Shown piece after piece: positions 29,715 through 38,084 of a DNA stretch of 64,000 nucleotides; the first letter of the stretch is position 1; the number at the start of each line of letters is the position of its first letter. The position numbers and the translations under genes are program-made. Origin of the DNA: Streptococcus mitis (GTDB lineage Bacteria > Bacillota > Bacilli > Lactobacillales > Streptococcaceae). The notes under the pieces are model-generated. The model was not told the origin of the DNA, did not search any database, and saw only the letters and a list, made by a program, of their open reading frames with translations. The stretch lies in contig NZ_JPFW01000007.1 in assembly GCF_000722705.1 (NCBI RefSeq), positions 434,001 to 498,000 of the forward strand, written 5' to 3'.

Positions 29715-30090
29715 TAAGCTAATCGTTTCAAATTAGCTCTTACAGTATTTAAAAACAATATGTGGAGAATAAATTTGCTTCATCTCAATATTCTATGGTG
29801 CAAATAACGTATTATTTATATAGCATTGCCGCCTTTTTTTAACCAAGTCATGATATCAAAAGTATTTAATGGATCAGACATAATAGCCAGTTCTGGGACC
29901 AGTATTATTGAGAAGATTACAATTTAATTCTAATAGTTTACAAAAGGATCAGTGATTAATTTCACTGTTTTTATTTTTGACAATAATACGCCACGATTCT
30001 CCCACCCTATTCTTCAAGAAAACGCTTTTTTGAACAATAGGATTGAAATTTTCTGTTTCTAATCGTTCAAAATGCGTATTTTTGAGAAAT
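29715..30090. other. Gene-poor stretch between tex and the candidate small RNA
   Basis: No convincing complete gene. On the minus strand, 29891-29827 reads as a short coding-like tail (IMSDPLNTFDIMTWLKK and a few more residues to a stop) without a start or ribosome site, which looks like the remnant of a lost gene. A 69-codon frame at 30158-29949 begins inside a terminator and runs through a second one, so it is not credible. Confidence 0.5.
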
Positions 30091-30117
30091 AAAAAACCGC
30101 CAGTCTGAACTTGCGGT
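30091..30117 (-). terminator. Second of two tandem terminators
   Basis: CCGC-A-AGT / ACT-G-GCGG stem with loop TCAG followed by six T on the minus strand, about 30 bases after the first terminator. Confidence 0.75.
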
Positions 30118-30145
30118 GGGTGTAATCTATTTTGAAATTTTAAAT

Positions 30146-30269
30146 AAAAAAGGAGCATTTAAGCCCCTCCCTTGGAATAACGGACACTTGGCTGGTCGGT
30201 GTACCCAGCATCTCAGATACCTTTTGCAAGGTGCGACAGGAACCTTTCTGCCCTCAAATGTCTTTCATT
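30146..30269 (-). ncRNA. Candidate ~125-nt small RNA
   Basis: Predicted from a near-consensus promoter (30304-30276) to a terminator at 30170-30146 (AGGGGC/GCUCCU stem, loop UUAAAU, six U). Internal stems include AAGGU/ACCUU around UCCUGUCGC and GCUGG/CCAGC around GUACACCGA. No open reading frame of note. It does not match SRP RNA (no GGAA tetraloop or AGCAG motif), tmRNA or RNase P features that I know. It could be a trans-acting small RNA or the long 3' end of the preceding gene. Confidence 0.6.
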
Positions 30270-30275
30270 AATGTT

Positions 30276-30304
30276 ATTCTAGCACTAACTACTTTTTTTG
30301 TCAA
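30276..30304 (-). promoter_or_regulatory. Near-consensus promoter of the small RNA
   Basis: TTGACA (30304-30299), 17-base spacer, TAGAAT (30281-30276). The -35 lies inside the last codons of the upstream gene. Confidence 0.8.
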
Positions 30305-30668
30305 GCTTTCTCAATCTACCAGATTTGATACGACTTTGTAACTTGAAATCTTGCAAGCGATACATGGTCGGAACATAAAAGAAATCGCTACTCTTATGTA
30401 ACTTGATGGCAACAAGAACATTATCATCAAATCTTTTAACATATTCAAAACTAGCATCTTTCTCTCGTGGATTGACCCCAACGAAATCTGGATTACTTAG
30501 TATAAGTTCTAGGTCTTCGATATGATGAATTACATCATTATGATGTCGTTTCAACATACGGCTTCTTAAACCATCTTTGTTGACCTTGATGTCACTAGCT
30601 TCAAGAACAATATTAAAAATTTCTTTTACTTCGTCGGTAACCTGACCGATTTTTTCGTGATCCATCAT
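30285..30668 (-). CDS. Hypothetical protein, possibly a PBECR-type nuclease domain
   Basis: A 127-residue soluble protein. The C-terminal half (VNPREKDASFEYVKRFDDNVLVAIKLHK... MYRLQDFKLQSRIKSGRL) recalls phage-barnase-EndoU-ColicinE5/D-RelE-like (PBECR) nuclease domains, which show a strand-rich core with Lys, His and a terminal Ser/Arg region. I am not certain of this. The ATG has GGAGGAAA a few bases upstream. It stands alone on the minus strand and its 3' end overlaps the promoter of the candidate small RNA. Confidence 0.6.
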   Translation of the reverse strand: MMDHEKIGQVTDEVKEIFNIVLEASDIKVNKDGLRSRMLKRHHNDVIHHIEDLELILSNPDFVGVNPREKDASFEYVKRFDDNVLVAIKLHKSSDFFYVPTMYRLQDFKLQSRIKSGRLRKLDKKSS

Positions 30669-30784
30669 TTCCTCCGTTATTCCACAACTATTATATCACA
30701 ATCATAGTGTATATCAGGATATATCAAACTCTATGATTCGTTAGATACTCAATTTTAACTTTTCCCTTTTCCTCAAAATAATAG

Positions 30785-30790
30785 TATAAT
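30785..30790 (+). promoter_or_regulatory. -10 element of the permease operon
   Basis: TATAAT 30 bases before the start of the 43-aa gene; no clear -35. Confidence 0.5.
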
Positions 30791-30820
30791 AGAGGTAGAA
30801 TTTAGAATCGAGGTACACCT

Positions 30821-30952
30821 ATGGCTGTAAAATTTACAAAACGAGACGACTTGGACAAAATGTTTGAAGAGTTTGCGAAACTCCCTGATTTGAAACAAGT
30901 CACTTTCCCTGATGACAAAGAGAAAAAAGCCAAAGCAGAAAAGAAAAACTAG
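30821..30952 (+). CDS. 43-aa charged small protein
   Basis: A short gene starting ATGGCTGTAAAATTTACAAA with GAGG 8 bases upstream. The product (MAVKFTKRDDLDKMFEEFAK...) is highly charged, with a Lys/Glu/Ala tail of the type KEKKAKAEKKN. Its stop is directly followed by the ATG of the permease gene, so translation is coupled. I do not know a function. Confidence 0.75.
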   Translation: MAVKFTKRDDLDKMFEEFAKLPDLKQVTFPDDKEKKAKAEKKN

Positions 30953-31858
30953 ATGACTGCTTTCCAACAACTCCCATCTAGTATGCTTCAGACTGGAGCC
31001 ATTTTTCTCTCCATTATCATTGAAGCCCTCCCTTTCGTACTGATAGGAAGTATTCTTTCAGGAGTGATTGAAGTCTATATCACTCCTGAAAAAGTTTATC
31101 ATTTTCTTCCTCGAAATCGTTGGGGGAGAATCTTTTTGGGGACCTTCGTTGGGATGCTTTTTCCCTCTTGTGAATGTGGAATAGTCCCCATCATCAATCG
31201 TTTTCTGGAAAAGAAGGTTCCCAGTTACACAGCGGTTCCCTTTCTTGTAACAGCACCTGTTATCAATCCCATTGTACTCTTTGCGACTTATTCTGCCTTT
31301 GGCAACTCCTTCCATGTTGCCCTGTTACGAGCTCTAGGGTCCATCGTTGTGGCTGTGATACTAGGGATTTTTCTAGGATTTTTCTGGGAAGAACCGATTC
31401 AAAAAGAAAATCGTATGGCCTGTCATGAACATGATTTTTCTCATTTGAGCTCTGCAAAAAAAGTGTTTCAAGTCTTTGTGCAAGCCATTGATGAATTTTT
31501 TGATACGGGACGTTATTTGGTATTTGGCTGTCTCTTTGCCTCCATGATACAGGTCTACGTTCCAACTCGAATTCTGACCTCTATCAGTGCGACCCCTCTT
31601 TTTGCCATCTTGCTCTTGATGCTTTTGGCCTTTCTTCTTTCACTCTGTAGTGAGGCGGATGCCTTTATCGGCGCTTCTCTTCTATCGAGTTTCGGTTTGG
31701 CACCAGTTTTAGCCTTTCTCGTCATTGGCCCAATGCTGGATATCAAAAATATTCTCATGATGAAAAATTACTTGAAAGCACGATTTATCAGTCACTTCAT
31801 AACGATTGTAACTCTGGTTGTTTTAGTCTATTCTCTCTTGATTGGAGTCATCCTATGA
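30953..31858 (+). CDS. COG0701/DUF318 family permease
   Basis: A 301-residue membrane protein with about eight helices. PSCECGIVP and a second Cys-containing helix SLCSEADAFIGASLL are the conserved halves of this permease family (YcgR-like in Bacillus). Transport substrate is not established. It always travels with a TIGR03943 partner, as here, where the next gene overlaps by 4 bases. Confidence 0.9.
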   Translation: MTAFQQLPSSMLQTGAIFLSIIIEALPFVLIGSILSGVIEVYITPEKVYHFLPRNRWGRIFLGTFVGMLFPSCECGIVPIINRFLEKKVPSYTAVPFLVTAPVINPIVLFATYSAFGNSFHVALLRALGSIVVAVILGIFLGFFWEEPIQKENRMACHEHDFSHLSSAKKVFQVFVQAIDEFFDTGRYLVFGCLFASMIQVYVPTRILTSISATPLFAILLLMLLAFLLSLCSEADAFIGASLLSSFGLAPVLAFLVIGPMLDIKNILMMKNYLKARFISHFITIVTLVVLVYSLLIGVIL

Positions 31859-32670
31859 TTCGATTTTTAGTTTTAGCTGGCTATTTTGAACTGACCATTT
31901 ATCTTCATTTGTCGGGCAAATTAAACCAGTACATCAACATGCACTATTCCTATTTGGCCTATATTTCTATAGTGCTTTCCTTTATCTTGGCAATCGTTCA
32001 ATTGTATATCTGGATGAAGCAAGTCAAAACCCACAGTCATCTGAACAACCGATTAGCGAAGGTGACGAGTATTGCTCTTCTGGCTATTCCAATTGTCGTT
32101 GGTTTAACTTTCCCAACTGTTAGCTTGGATTCACAAACCGTTTCTGCTAAAGGTTATCATTTCCCCTTATCAGAAGGAACGGATCAAGCCATTCAGATCA
32201 GTGAAGGAACGACAAGCCAATATTTGAAACCAGATACCAGTTCTTATTTCTCAAAAACAGCCTATGAAAAGGAAATGCGAACGGCGGCAGATAAATACTT
32301 GTCCCAAGATAGCATTCAGATTACGAATGAAAACTATATGGAAGTCATGGAAGCCATATACGACTATCCAGATGAGTTTGAGGGCAAGACAGTCCAGTTC
32401 ACAGGCTTTGTCTACAATGACCCCAGTCATGCCAATAGCCAATTTCTATTCCGCTTCGGCATTATTCACTGTATCGCAGATTCGGGTGTGTATGGATTGC
32501 TGACCAAGGGAAATACCCGTCAATATGAAAACAACACCTGGATTACAGCTAAAGGAAAACTGGTCAATCACTACCATAAAGAACTTAAACAAAACCTCCC
32601 AACCTTGGAAATCGATAGCTTTACCAAAGTCGATAAACCAGAAAATCCCTATGTGTATCGAGTGTTTTGA
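31855..32670 (+). CDS. TIGR03943-family membrane protein (DUF1980)
   Basis: A 271-residue protein. Two or three membrane helices occupy about residues 5-95, then an extracytoplasmic part with the conserved FEGKTVQFTGFVYNDP segment and a Cys in IIHCIADSG. It is the standard partner of COG0701 permeases (YcgQ-like). Function is unknown; the pair probably forms one membrane complex. The start overlaps the permease stop as ATGA. Confidence 0.9.
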   Translation: MIRFLVLAGYFELTIYLHLSGKLNQYINMHYSYLAYISIVLSFILAIVQLYIWMKQVKTHSHLNNRLAKVTSIALLAIPIVVGLTFPTVSLDSQTVSAKGYHFPLSEGTDQAIQISEGTTSQYLKPDTSSYFSKTAYEKEMRTAADKYLSQDSIQITNENYMEVMEAIYDYPDEFEGKTVQFTGFVYNDPSHANSQFLFRFGIIHCIADSGVYGLLTKGNTRQYENNTWITAKGKLVNHYHKELKQNLPTLEIDSFTKVDKPENPYVYRVF

Positions 32671-32695
32671 AAAACGAGATAAAAACATAAATAAC

Positions 32696-32747
32696 AAAAC
32701 GAACAAGTTCTCTTCTGAATGACAGAAAAAGAGCCTGTTCGTTTTTT
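32696..32747 (+). terminator. Terminator after the permease operon
   Basis: A long stem with AAAACGAACA pairing TGTTCGTTTT and inner segments CTCTTCTG/CAGAAAAAGAG, followed by six T. Confidence 0.85.
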
Positions 32748-32881
32748 GATATATGAGATGTAGGAAGACATCGAAAATTCTCACTCATCAATAAAAAGAA
32801 ACAATATAAGTTTCTGCATGACAGATTTCTAATATAGTCTCTTTATCTATTTTTATACTTACAAGAATTAAATATTTGAGC

Positions 32882-33283
32882 TTAATTTTTTCCATTAACT
32901 CTAAACGAATGTTCAGAGACCCATTTGGCGTAAGTTGTTAAGCTTTCATCTGTTAAGGACTCTACTGCGATAGTCACGCACATATTTACCGCTTCTTCAA
33001 CCGAAACAGTAAAACGATAGCCATGTAATTGCAGAAATTTTACTAAAGCAAAGAAAGCAGTTCGTTTATTAGCATTGGTAAAAACATGCTTCTTTATCAA
33101 TTGGACAAATAGTATCGTTGCCTTTTCGAAAATTGTTGGATAAAGAGGCTTCCCAAAGACAAATTGTTCTGGTAAATTGACAATCATATTTAAAGCCGAA
33201 GGACTAACTGTCTGAATTTCCTTATTTGGAGAATAACACTGAATTGCTAAAGCATTTATTTTTTCAATTTGCTTTTCTGTCAA
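32882..33283 (-). CDS. Fic/Doc-family toxin
   Basis: A 133-residue protein with the Fic motif HVFTNANKRTAFF at about residues 66-78 (consensus HxFx[DN]xNKRTA), placing His66 and the NKR anion-binding residues. Doc-type proteins phosphorylate EF-Tu and stop translation; other Fic proteins AMPylate. The start appears to be TTG at 33283, as TAA is immediately upstream in frame; there is no strong ribosome site, so expression is probably low and tied to the antitoxin gene 8 bases upstream. Confidence 0.88.
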   Translation of the reverse strand: MTEKQIEKINALAIQCYSPNKEIQTVSPSALNMIVNLPEQFVFGKPLYPTIFEKATILFVQLIKKHVFTNANKRTAFFALVKFLQLHGYRFTVSVEEAVNMCVTIAVESLTDESLTTYAKWVSEHSFRVNGKN

Positions 33284-33291
33284 TTATACTG

Positions 33292-33462
33292 TTATTTTTC
33301 CAGCAAAGCTTTGAAAACATCGTCGTATCTGTCAAAGATTTTATCTACATTTAAGTCAAAGGCATCATCAGATACATAGGAAACCTGCTGACCCAATTCT
33401 TCCGATTTTACACCACTTGGAATAGTGATTGAATTTCCTTGTTTTCTTATTTTCACGACCAT
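33292..33462 (-). CDS. AbrB/MazE-type antitoxin
   Basis: A 56-residue protein starting MVVKIRKQGNSITIPSG, the swapped-hairpin AbrB DNA-binding fold seen in MazE/PemI antitoxins. The C-terminal acidic tail (DLNVDKIFDRYDDVFKALLE) would bind the toxin. AAAAGGAG precedes the ATG. It lies just upstream of the Fic/Doc gene, giving a two-gene module. Doc is usually paired with Phd; this AbrB-Doc mix is less common. Confidence 0.85.
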   Translation of the reverse strand: MVVKIRKQGNSITIPSGVKSEELGQQVSYVSDDAFDLNVDKIFDRYDDVFKALLEK

Positions 33463-33628
33463 CTTATTTTCTCCTTTTCTGTATTAAAATAAATAATTGC
33501 GGTAATTACAATGGCAGGATAATTCGCTTCCGTAACAATCTCTATCAGAGTCAATAAATATTATAGTTTTGAAAAGTTATTAATGCCGCTATTTTAAATC
33601 TTATACCATTTCAAGTAATACAAGTAGC

Positions 33629-34345
33629 TCAATGAGAACAAGAGATCCACTCATTAATTAGGCTAGCGCTTTCTTTAGGTGCTTCAGTATAAAGCTCATG
33701 ACTAAAGTTTTTTAGAAAAATGGTATCAAAATAGTCTGGCAATTCTTTTAGGGCTTCCTCTCTCCATGTAGCTTCATTAGGATAGCGAGGACTAATAAAT
33801 AAGGTATCCCCCACTTCTCTCTTAAAAGCTTGTATTTTCCGCCGTAGTCGAAGAATAGCTTCTATATTTTCATAATTTATAGCTAACTCATATCTATCAT
33901 ACTCCGCATTCCAGTGATAAGACTGTCTTACGGCTTTCTCCATATTTTCTGACCAATGCTTTGCTTCAGATTTCTCTTTAGAAATAAGAAGATTTAAGTC
34001 CGAAACAACTTGAGATTCAATATAGTTTTTAGCTTCCTCTAACTCTGTATCTAAAGGTAAAATCTTATCTAAATCTAGATAGCCTCCATCCAAAAGAATC
34101 AGTTTTTTCACTTCATGAAATTCCGATGCGAGATAACGAGCCAAATCCCCTCCAAGAGAATTGCCTATCAGACAGATAGATTCTCCCTCTACTATTTCCT
34201 TTTTAAACCATGCTTTCAATTCTGTTTCATCTCGAAGATGCTTTTCATACGGATTTAGAAAACAGACCTGCGAATCTAGTTCTTGAAGAAAATCCTTGCT
34301 ATGATAGACATTGCTTCCCAATCCGCCAATAAAATATTTTTTCAT
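33629..34345 (-). CDS. Alpha/beta hydrolase
   Basis: A 238-residue protein with a nucleophile elbow GNSLGGDLARY at about residues 61-71 (Ser63), and a late His in NFSHELYTEAP near residue 214. This fits small serine hydrolases of the RBBP9/YdeN type. Substrate is unknown. It starts 3 bases after the stop of the next gene upstream, so both form one unit. Confidence 0.8.
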   Translation of the reverse strand: MKKYFIGGLGSNVYHSKDFLQELDSQVCFLNPYEKHLRDETELKAWFKKEIVEGESICLIGNSLGGDLARYLASEFHEVKKLILLDGGYLDLDKILPLDTELEEAKNYIESQVVSDLNLLISKEKSEAKHWSENMEKAVRQSYHWNAEYDRYELAINYENIEAILRLRRKIQAFKREVGDTLFISPRYPNEATWREEALKELPDYFDTIFLKNFSHELYTEAPKESASLINEWISCSH

Positions 34346-34348
34346 TCT

Positions 34349-34660
34349 CTACTTAATACTATGTTTATTCATCTTTTGTTCAAAGATAGTCGTGATAATC
34401 TGACGCAATTCTTCGCGTTCTTTTTCTGGAATCTCACCACTTGTTTGAGCTGCAGCGTAGAGTTCTGGGTGTTCAATTGAAATGCGTTTAATCGTACGTG
34501 TCGTAGCATGTTTTCTGACGAAAAACGGGATTCGCTTAATCAAGTCTTGTGGGACGAGTGCAAGAATCTTCTCAGCAGTTTCCTTGTCACTAATCTTAGA
34601 CGTAGTGAGCCCCTTCTTAATCATTTCCTGTTCTTTTTCTGTAAAATCTTTTAATTCCAT
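34349..34660 (-). CDS. Hypothetical helical protein
   Basis: A 103-residue soluble protein rich in Lys, Glu and Thr, with predicted helices throughout and no membrane segment. I do not recognise the family. It is the first gene of a two-gene unit with the alpha/beta hydrolase. GGAGGA lies 7-8 bases before the ATG. Confidence 0.7.
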   Translation of the reverse strand: MELKDFTEKEQEMIKKGLTTSKISDKETAEKILALVPQDLIKRIPFFVRKHATTRTIKRISIEHPELYAAAQTSGEIPEKEREELRQIITTIFEQKMNKHSIK

Positions 34661-34779
34661 TAGATTAGTCCTCCTATTTTCTCTAAGTTAAATTATATAC
34701 CAATTGTAGCAAGACGACAATTAGTCTGTTTGTAAAATCTTCTCTATACTACAACTTTCCTGTCGCTCATAATTGTACT

Positions 34780-36522
34780 TTAATGAAAAATCACAAATCC
34801 TTTTGGAGAGATGACAAGCTGATTCTCCAATTCTTGGCAATTGCTTGCTAGTGCTACTGCTTCTTTTTGTAAATGATAATCTTCTTTTGATTGGTTAAAG
34901 ATAGCTTTAAGGTCCCGTCCTTCGTATGTCCATTCCAGAGATACTACATCTTGTTTGATTTCTTTTAGGCTATACTTACCATGCTGAATGGTTGGTGACG
35001 CTTGTTTTCTAATATTAATCAGCCGCTTCATGAAATTCAGCATATCATTGTCACTTGATACACGTTCCCAAGGCATACAACGACGACAATCTGGATCTGG
35101 TCCTCCTGTCAAGGATAACTCTGTTCCGTAATAGATACACGGTGTTCCTTTTTGTAAAAAGAGGAAGGCTAAGGCTGATTTGACCAGTTGAGAGTCTTCA
35201 TTTGCCGTCCACAGGATTCGCTCTGTATCATGCGAATCTAGGAGATTAAACATCACTTCTGAAATCTGTTTCTTGTAGTACATAGACTGGCCATTGATTT
35301 CATCTATGAACTGGTCGGTCTTCTTAACACCTCGTAAGAAATAGTCCTTGATACTATCAGATAAAGGATAATTCATGACGGCATGGAACTCATCGCCATT
35401 TAGCCAAGGCTGAGACGTATGCCAGACTTCTCCTAGGATATAAAGATCAGGTTTTTTAGCTAATACTGCCTTGCGAAAATCCTTCCAGAACTGATGGTCA
35501 ATCTCATTAGCCACATCCAAACGCCAAGCATCAATATCAAACTCTTCAATCCAATAAGTCGCAACCTTTAAAAGATAATCCTTGACCTCTGGATTGGCCG
35601 TATTTAGCTTAGGCATATAGTCCTCGAAACCAAAAGCATGATAAGGCAACTCTCTCTTGTTGGCTAGTTTTTCAGTCGTCACTGGGAATTGATGAATATG
35701 GAACCAATCTTTATAAGCAGATTGCTCACCATGTTCGATAACATCTTGCCATTGAGGAGATTGCGAACCAATATGGTTAAATACAGCATCCAGCATGATT
35801 TTCATACCACGCTGATGAGCTTGCTTAACCAGTTCCCGAAAGGTTTCCTTGTCTCCAAAATGATGGTCAATTTCAAAATAAGCCGTCGTATTGTACTTGT
35901 GATTGCTCGTAGATTCAAAGATAGGACAGAGATAAAGTCCAGTAATGCCCAAGTCTTGCAAATAATCCAGATGGTCAATAATGCCTTGTAAATCACCACC
36001 AAAGAAATCATCACTTTTAGGTGTGATAGAGGAATCCCAGGCTAAAGTCCCTTCTGGGTTTAATAGAGCATTTCCATTAGCAAATCTTTCAGGGAATATC
36101 TGATACCATACCGTTTCTGAAACCCAGTCAGGAACCTGGCATGCATCAATCTCATGAAGATAAGGGAACTTAAAGCCATTTCCAATAGCATGAAGATTTT
36201 CTAGAGAATTTTCAACGCAGCCTTTATCGCCATACAAAATATTTTGGCCTTCTGTATCCTTGAGTTCAAATAGATACTGAATACGTGCAAAGTCAACGGA
36301 AACTTCAACCTGCCAATAGTCAAATAAAGCGTCAGAAGTCAGCTTGGCCATTTCCTTCGTATCCTGATAAAATTCTTCCATAAAAATAAAAGGATCACCA
36401 TAATGCAAGTTGATGCTTTCAATGTCCCCTTTCTTAGTTCGAATCCGAATATGAAGTTTCTTATCCTTGTAAAGATAGGCATATTCCGACTCAGGTCGAT
36501 GGTAAATAGCACTTAATTCCAT
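34780..36522 (-). CDS. Neopullulanase/cyclomaltodextrinase-type alpha-glycosidase
   Basis: I start at 36522 (MELSAIYHRP, 580 residues) with AGGAGA 8 bases upstream. An N-terminal CBM34-like domain is followed by the GH13 barrel: DAVFNH, GWRLD-type DAWRLDVAN (nucleophile Asp), ILGEVWH (acid Glu) and LLDSHDTER (third Asp). No signal peptide, so it acts in the cytosol on imported maltodextrins or cyclodextrins. A CcpA site and a 17-spaced promoter lie upstream, matching sugar-controlled expression. Confidence 0.93.
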   Translation of the reverse strand: MELSAIYHRPESEYAYLYKDKKLHIRIRTKKGDIESINLHYGDPFIFMEEFYQDTKEMAKLTSDALFDYWQVEVSVDFARIQYLFELKDTEGQNILYGDKGCVENSLENLHAIGNGFKFPYLHEIDACQVPDWVSETVWYQIFPERFANGNALLNPEGTLAWDSSITPKSDDFFGGDLQGIIDHLDYLQDLGITGLYLCPIFESTSNHKYNTTAYFEIDHHFGDKETFRELVKQAHQRGMKIMLDAVFNHIGSQSPQWQDVIEHGEQSAYKDWFHIHQFPVTTEKLANKRELPYHAFGFEDYMPKLNTANPEVKDYLLKVATYWIEEFDIDAWRLDVANEIDHQFWKDFRKAVLAKKPDLYILGEVWHTSQPWLNGDEFHAVMNYPLSDSIKDYFLRGVKKTDQFIDEINGQSMYYKKQISEVMFNLLDSHDTERILWTANEDSQLVKSALAFLFLQKGTPCIYYGTELSLTGGPDPDCRRCMPWERVSSDNDMLNFMKRLINIRKQASPTIQHGKYSLKEIKQDVVSLEWTYEGRDLKAIFNQSKEDYHLQKEAVALASNCQELENQLVISPKGFVIFH

Positions 36523-36556
36523 CAATTTGTCTCCTAAAGTTTTAATCCAAATTTTA

Positions 36557-36570
36557 CGCAAGCGTTTTCA
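36557..36570 (-). promoter_or_regulatory. Catabolite-responsive element (CcpA site)
   Basis: TGAAAACGCTTGCG on the minus strand fits the cre consensus except for the last base. It lies just downstream of the predicted transcription start of the neopullulanase gene, so binding would block elongation. Confidence 0.7.
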
Positions 36571-36584
36571 AAATTAATAAATCC

Positions 36585-36613
36585 AGTATACTATTTTTGT
36601 AAACTATTTGCAA
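36585..36613 (-). promoter_or_regulatory. Neopullulanase promoter
   Basis: TTGCAA (36613-36608), 17-base spacer, TATACT (36590-36585) on the minus strand. Confidence 0.75.
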
Positions 36614-36653
36614 GAATAGTCCATTTTTAAAAGAACTATCTTTTTAAGTATAC

Positions 36654-36677
36654 AAAAAGCCTTAAAAAAGGCTTTTC
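36654..36677 (-). terminator. Terminator after the 218-aa gene
   Basis: AAAAGCC/GGCTTTT stem with a T-rich loop, followed by T on the minus strand. Confidence 0.75.
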
Positions 36678-36725
36678 AATTTTAAACTTTTTTCTAAACT
36701 CTGCTTAAATAGTTCATACTTAATT

Positions 36726-37382
36726 TTAAATTAGCTCTTTTAACCGTCCTTCTATTAGCTTGCCTCTCGAAATAATCATATTTTTTATATCTTCTTTTCC
36801 ACTAATCTTATTAAATTTTTTGTTTGAATAATAATCGGTTTGAAAAGTCATCTCAATATATTCATCAAACGTCAAATCAAACTTAAATTCATTCCAACGA
36901 TCTCTAATATGCTCTATCATCTTGTTCCAATCTTCTTGAAAAACTTTGTGACTAAATTGTAAACTTCGCTTTAATGGAACATTACCTGGAATAGGGGTAA
37001 AATTACCAATATAATGATATTTATATATAATATTACTATTATCTTTGGTCCTATAAGAAGGATTATATGCTGCCTTACCATTATTCATTACATCAAAGAG
37101 AAAACGAAAACTTTTCGTATCGCTTTGTACTGTTAAATAATACCTATTTATTAAATATGTGTACTCTTCGCCGAATTTCTTAGAAAGGTAACTGGAAACT
37201 ATTTCTCCCCAAATTATCTGGCATAAAGGTGACTGTTCATAATCTCTAGAAGTCCATTCGTTATTGTCCTGAAAATTATAATCAACTAAATCATTTGCTT
37301 CAATATATTTAACAATTTCTTTAAGCCATAGCCCCTGATTTTTTTTCCAGAGCCATTCTGTTTTTTCTGTTAAAATTGACAA
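36726..37382 (-). CDS. Hypothetical protein (218 aa)
   Basis: An AT-rich gene whose product I do not recognise. It is soluble and rich in aromatic residues, with a conserved-looking NFTPIPGNVPLKRSLQF segment in the middle. The start is TTG at 37382 with GGAGG 7 bases upstream. It marks the left end of the accessory region and stands alone. Confidence 0.7.
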   Translation of the reverse strand: MSILTEKTEWLWKKNQGLWLKEIVKYIEANDLVDYNFQDNNEWTSRDYEQSPLCQIIWGEIVSSYLSKKFGEEYTYLINRYYLTVQSDTKSFRFLFDVMNNGKAAYNPSYRTKDNSNIIYKYHYIGNFTPIPGNVPLKRSLQFSHKVFQEDWNKMIEHIRDRWNEFKFDLTFDEYIEMTFQTDYYSNKKFNKISGKEDIKNMIISRGKLIEGRLKELI

Positions 37383-37529
37383 ATCAATCCCTCCGATTTT
37401 ATAAAAACACTAAATTAAGCACTATGTTATGAATAATATCTATTAATAAAACTTTCTTGAAACTAATTAAATATTTTGAGATATCTATATTATTTAATTG
37501 AATTTTAATGGTTGTAAAGAAAGATAGAT

Positions 37530-38021
37530 TTACAAATGTCTTTCCAGCCACTCAATTTTTTTAAAATCCTTATTGTTATTGTGCTCATTTCGATAAGAAT
37601 CTTGGGAAGAAGCCTTGTAAATACTTAAAAACTGTTCCAAACTTGGAACGCGAAAAGTGATGTTTTCGAGATGAACCAGCTCTATATCCGATTCCGAAAC
37701 TCCTGCAAAATCAGGTAAAGAATCGATACTTCCGAATTCAACACTCAGACCATCTTTTTTGAATTCATGCTCATGAATATCTATTAAGGCATAGCCTAAG
37801 TGTTTCATCACTTTCATTATCTTGTTCCACTCATAAATTCTGAGATGATCAGGTGCTTCCCAACCTCTAGGATCACCAGGCACATGAATGTCAATGTCAG
37901 ACGGCCTCCATTCTTCATTTGAACGGTATTCAAAACCCAAGGACCCCATGAGCGTCGGTGTGATTCCGATTTGGTTTAAATGAGAACAAATTGTTCGAAA
38001 TTCATCAAATAGAGAATTCAT
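37530..38021 (-). CDS. Nucleotidyltransferase-fold protein
   Basis: A 163-residue protein. MGSLGFEYRS followed by PSDIDIHVPG resembles the GS...DxD active site of minimal nucleotidyltransferases (AbiEii/MNT type or aminoglycoside nucleotidyltransferase-like). A later acidic SVEFGS may give the third carboxylate. No HEPN partner lies adjacent. It could modify tRNA, protein or an antibiotic. Assignment is to the fold only. Confidence 0.65.
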   Translation of the reverse strand: MNSLFDEFRTICSHLNQIGITPTLMGSLGFEYRSNEEWRPSDIDIHVPGDPRGWEAPDHLRIYEWNKIMKVMKHLGYALIDIHEHEFKKDGLSVEFGSIDSLPDFAGVSESDIELVHLENITFRVPSLEQFLSIYKASSQDSYRNEHNNNKDFKKIEWLERHL

Positions 38022-38084
38022 TCCTCCTCCAATCGTTGATATAGAACTTAATTTCGTTGTGAATAATAAACTAATTTTTACCTT

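Noticed and set aside
29949-30158. 69-codon minus-strand frame
   Set aside because: It starts inside one terminator and runs through another, and shows no recognisable family; treated as chance.
30146-30269. SRP RNA, tmRNA or RNase P RNA
   Set aside because: The characteristic motifs of these RNAs are absent.
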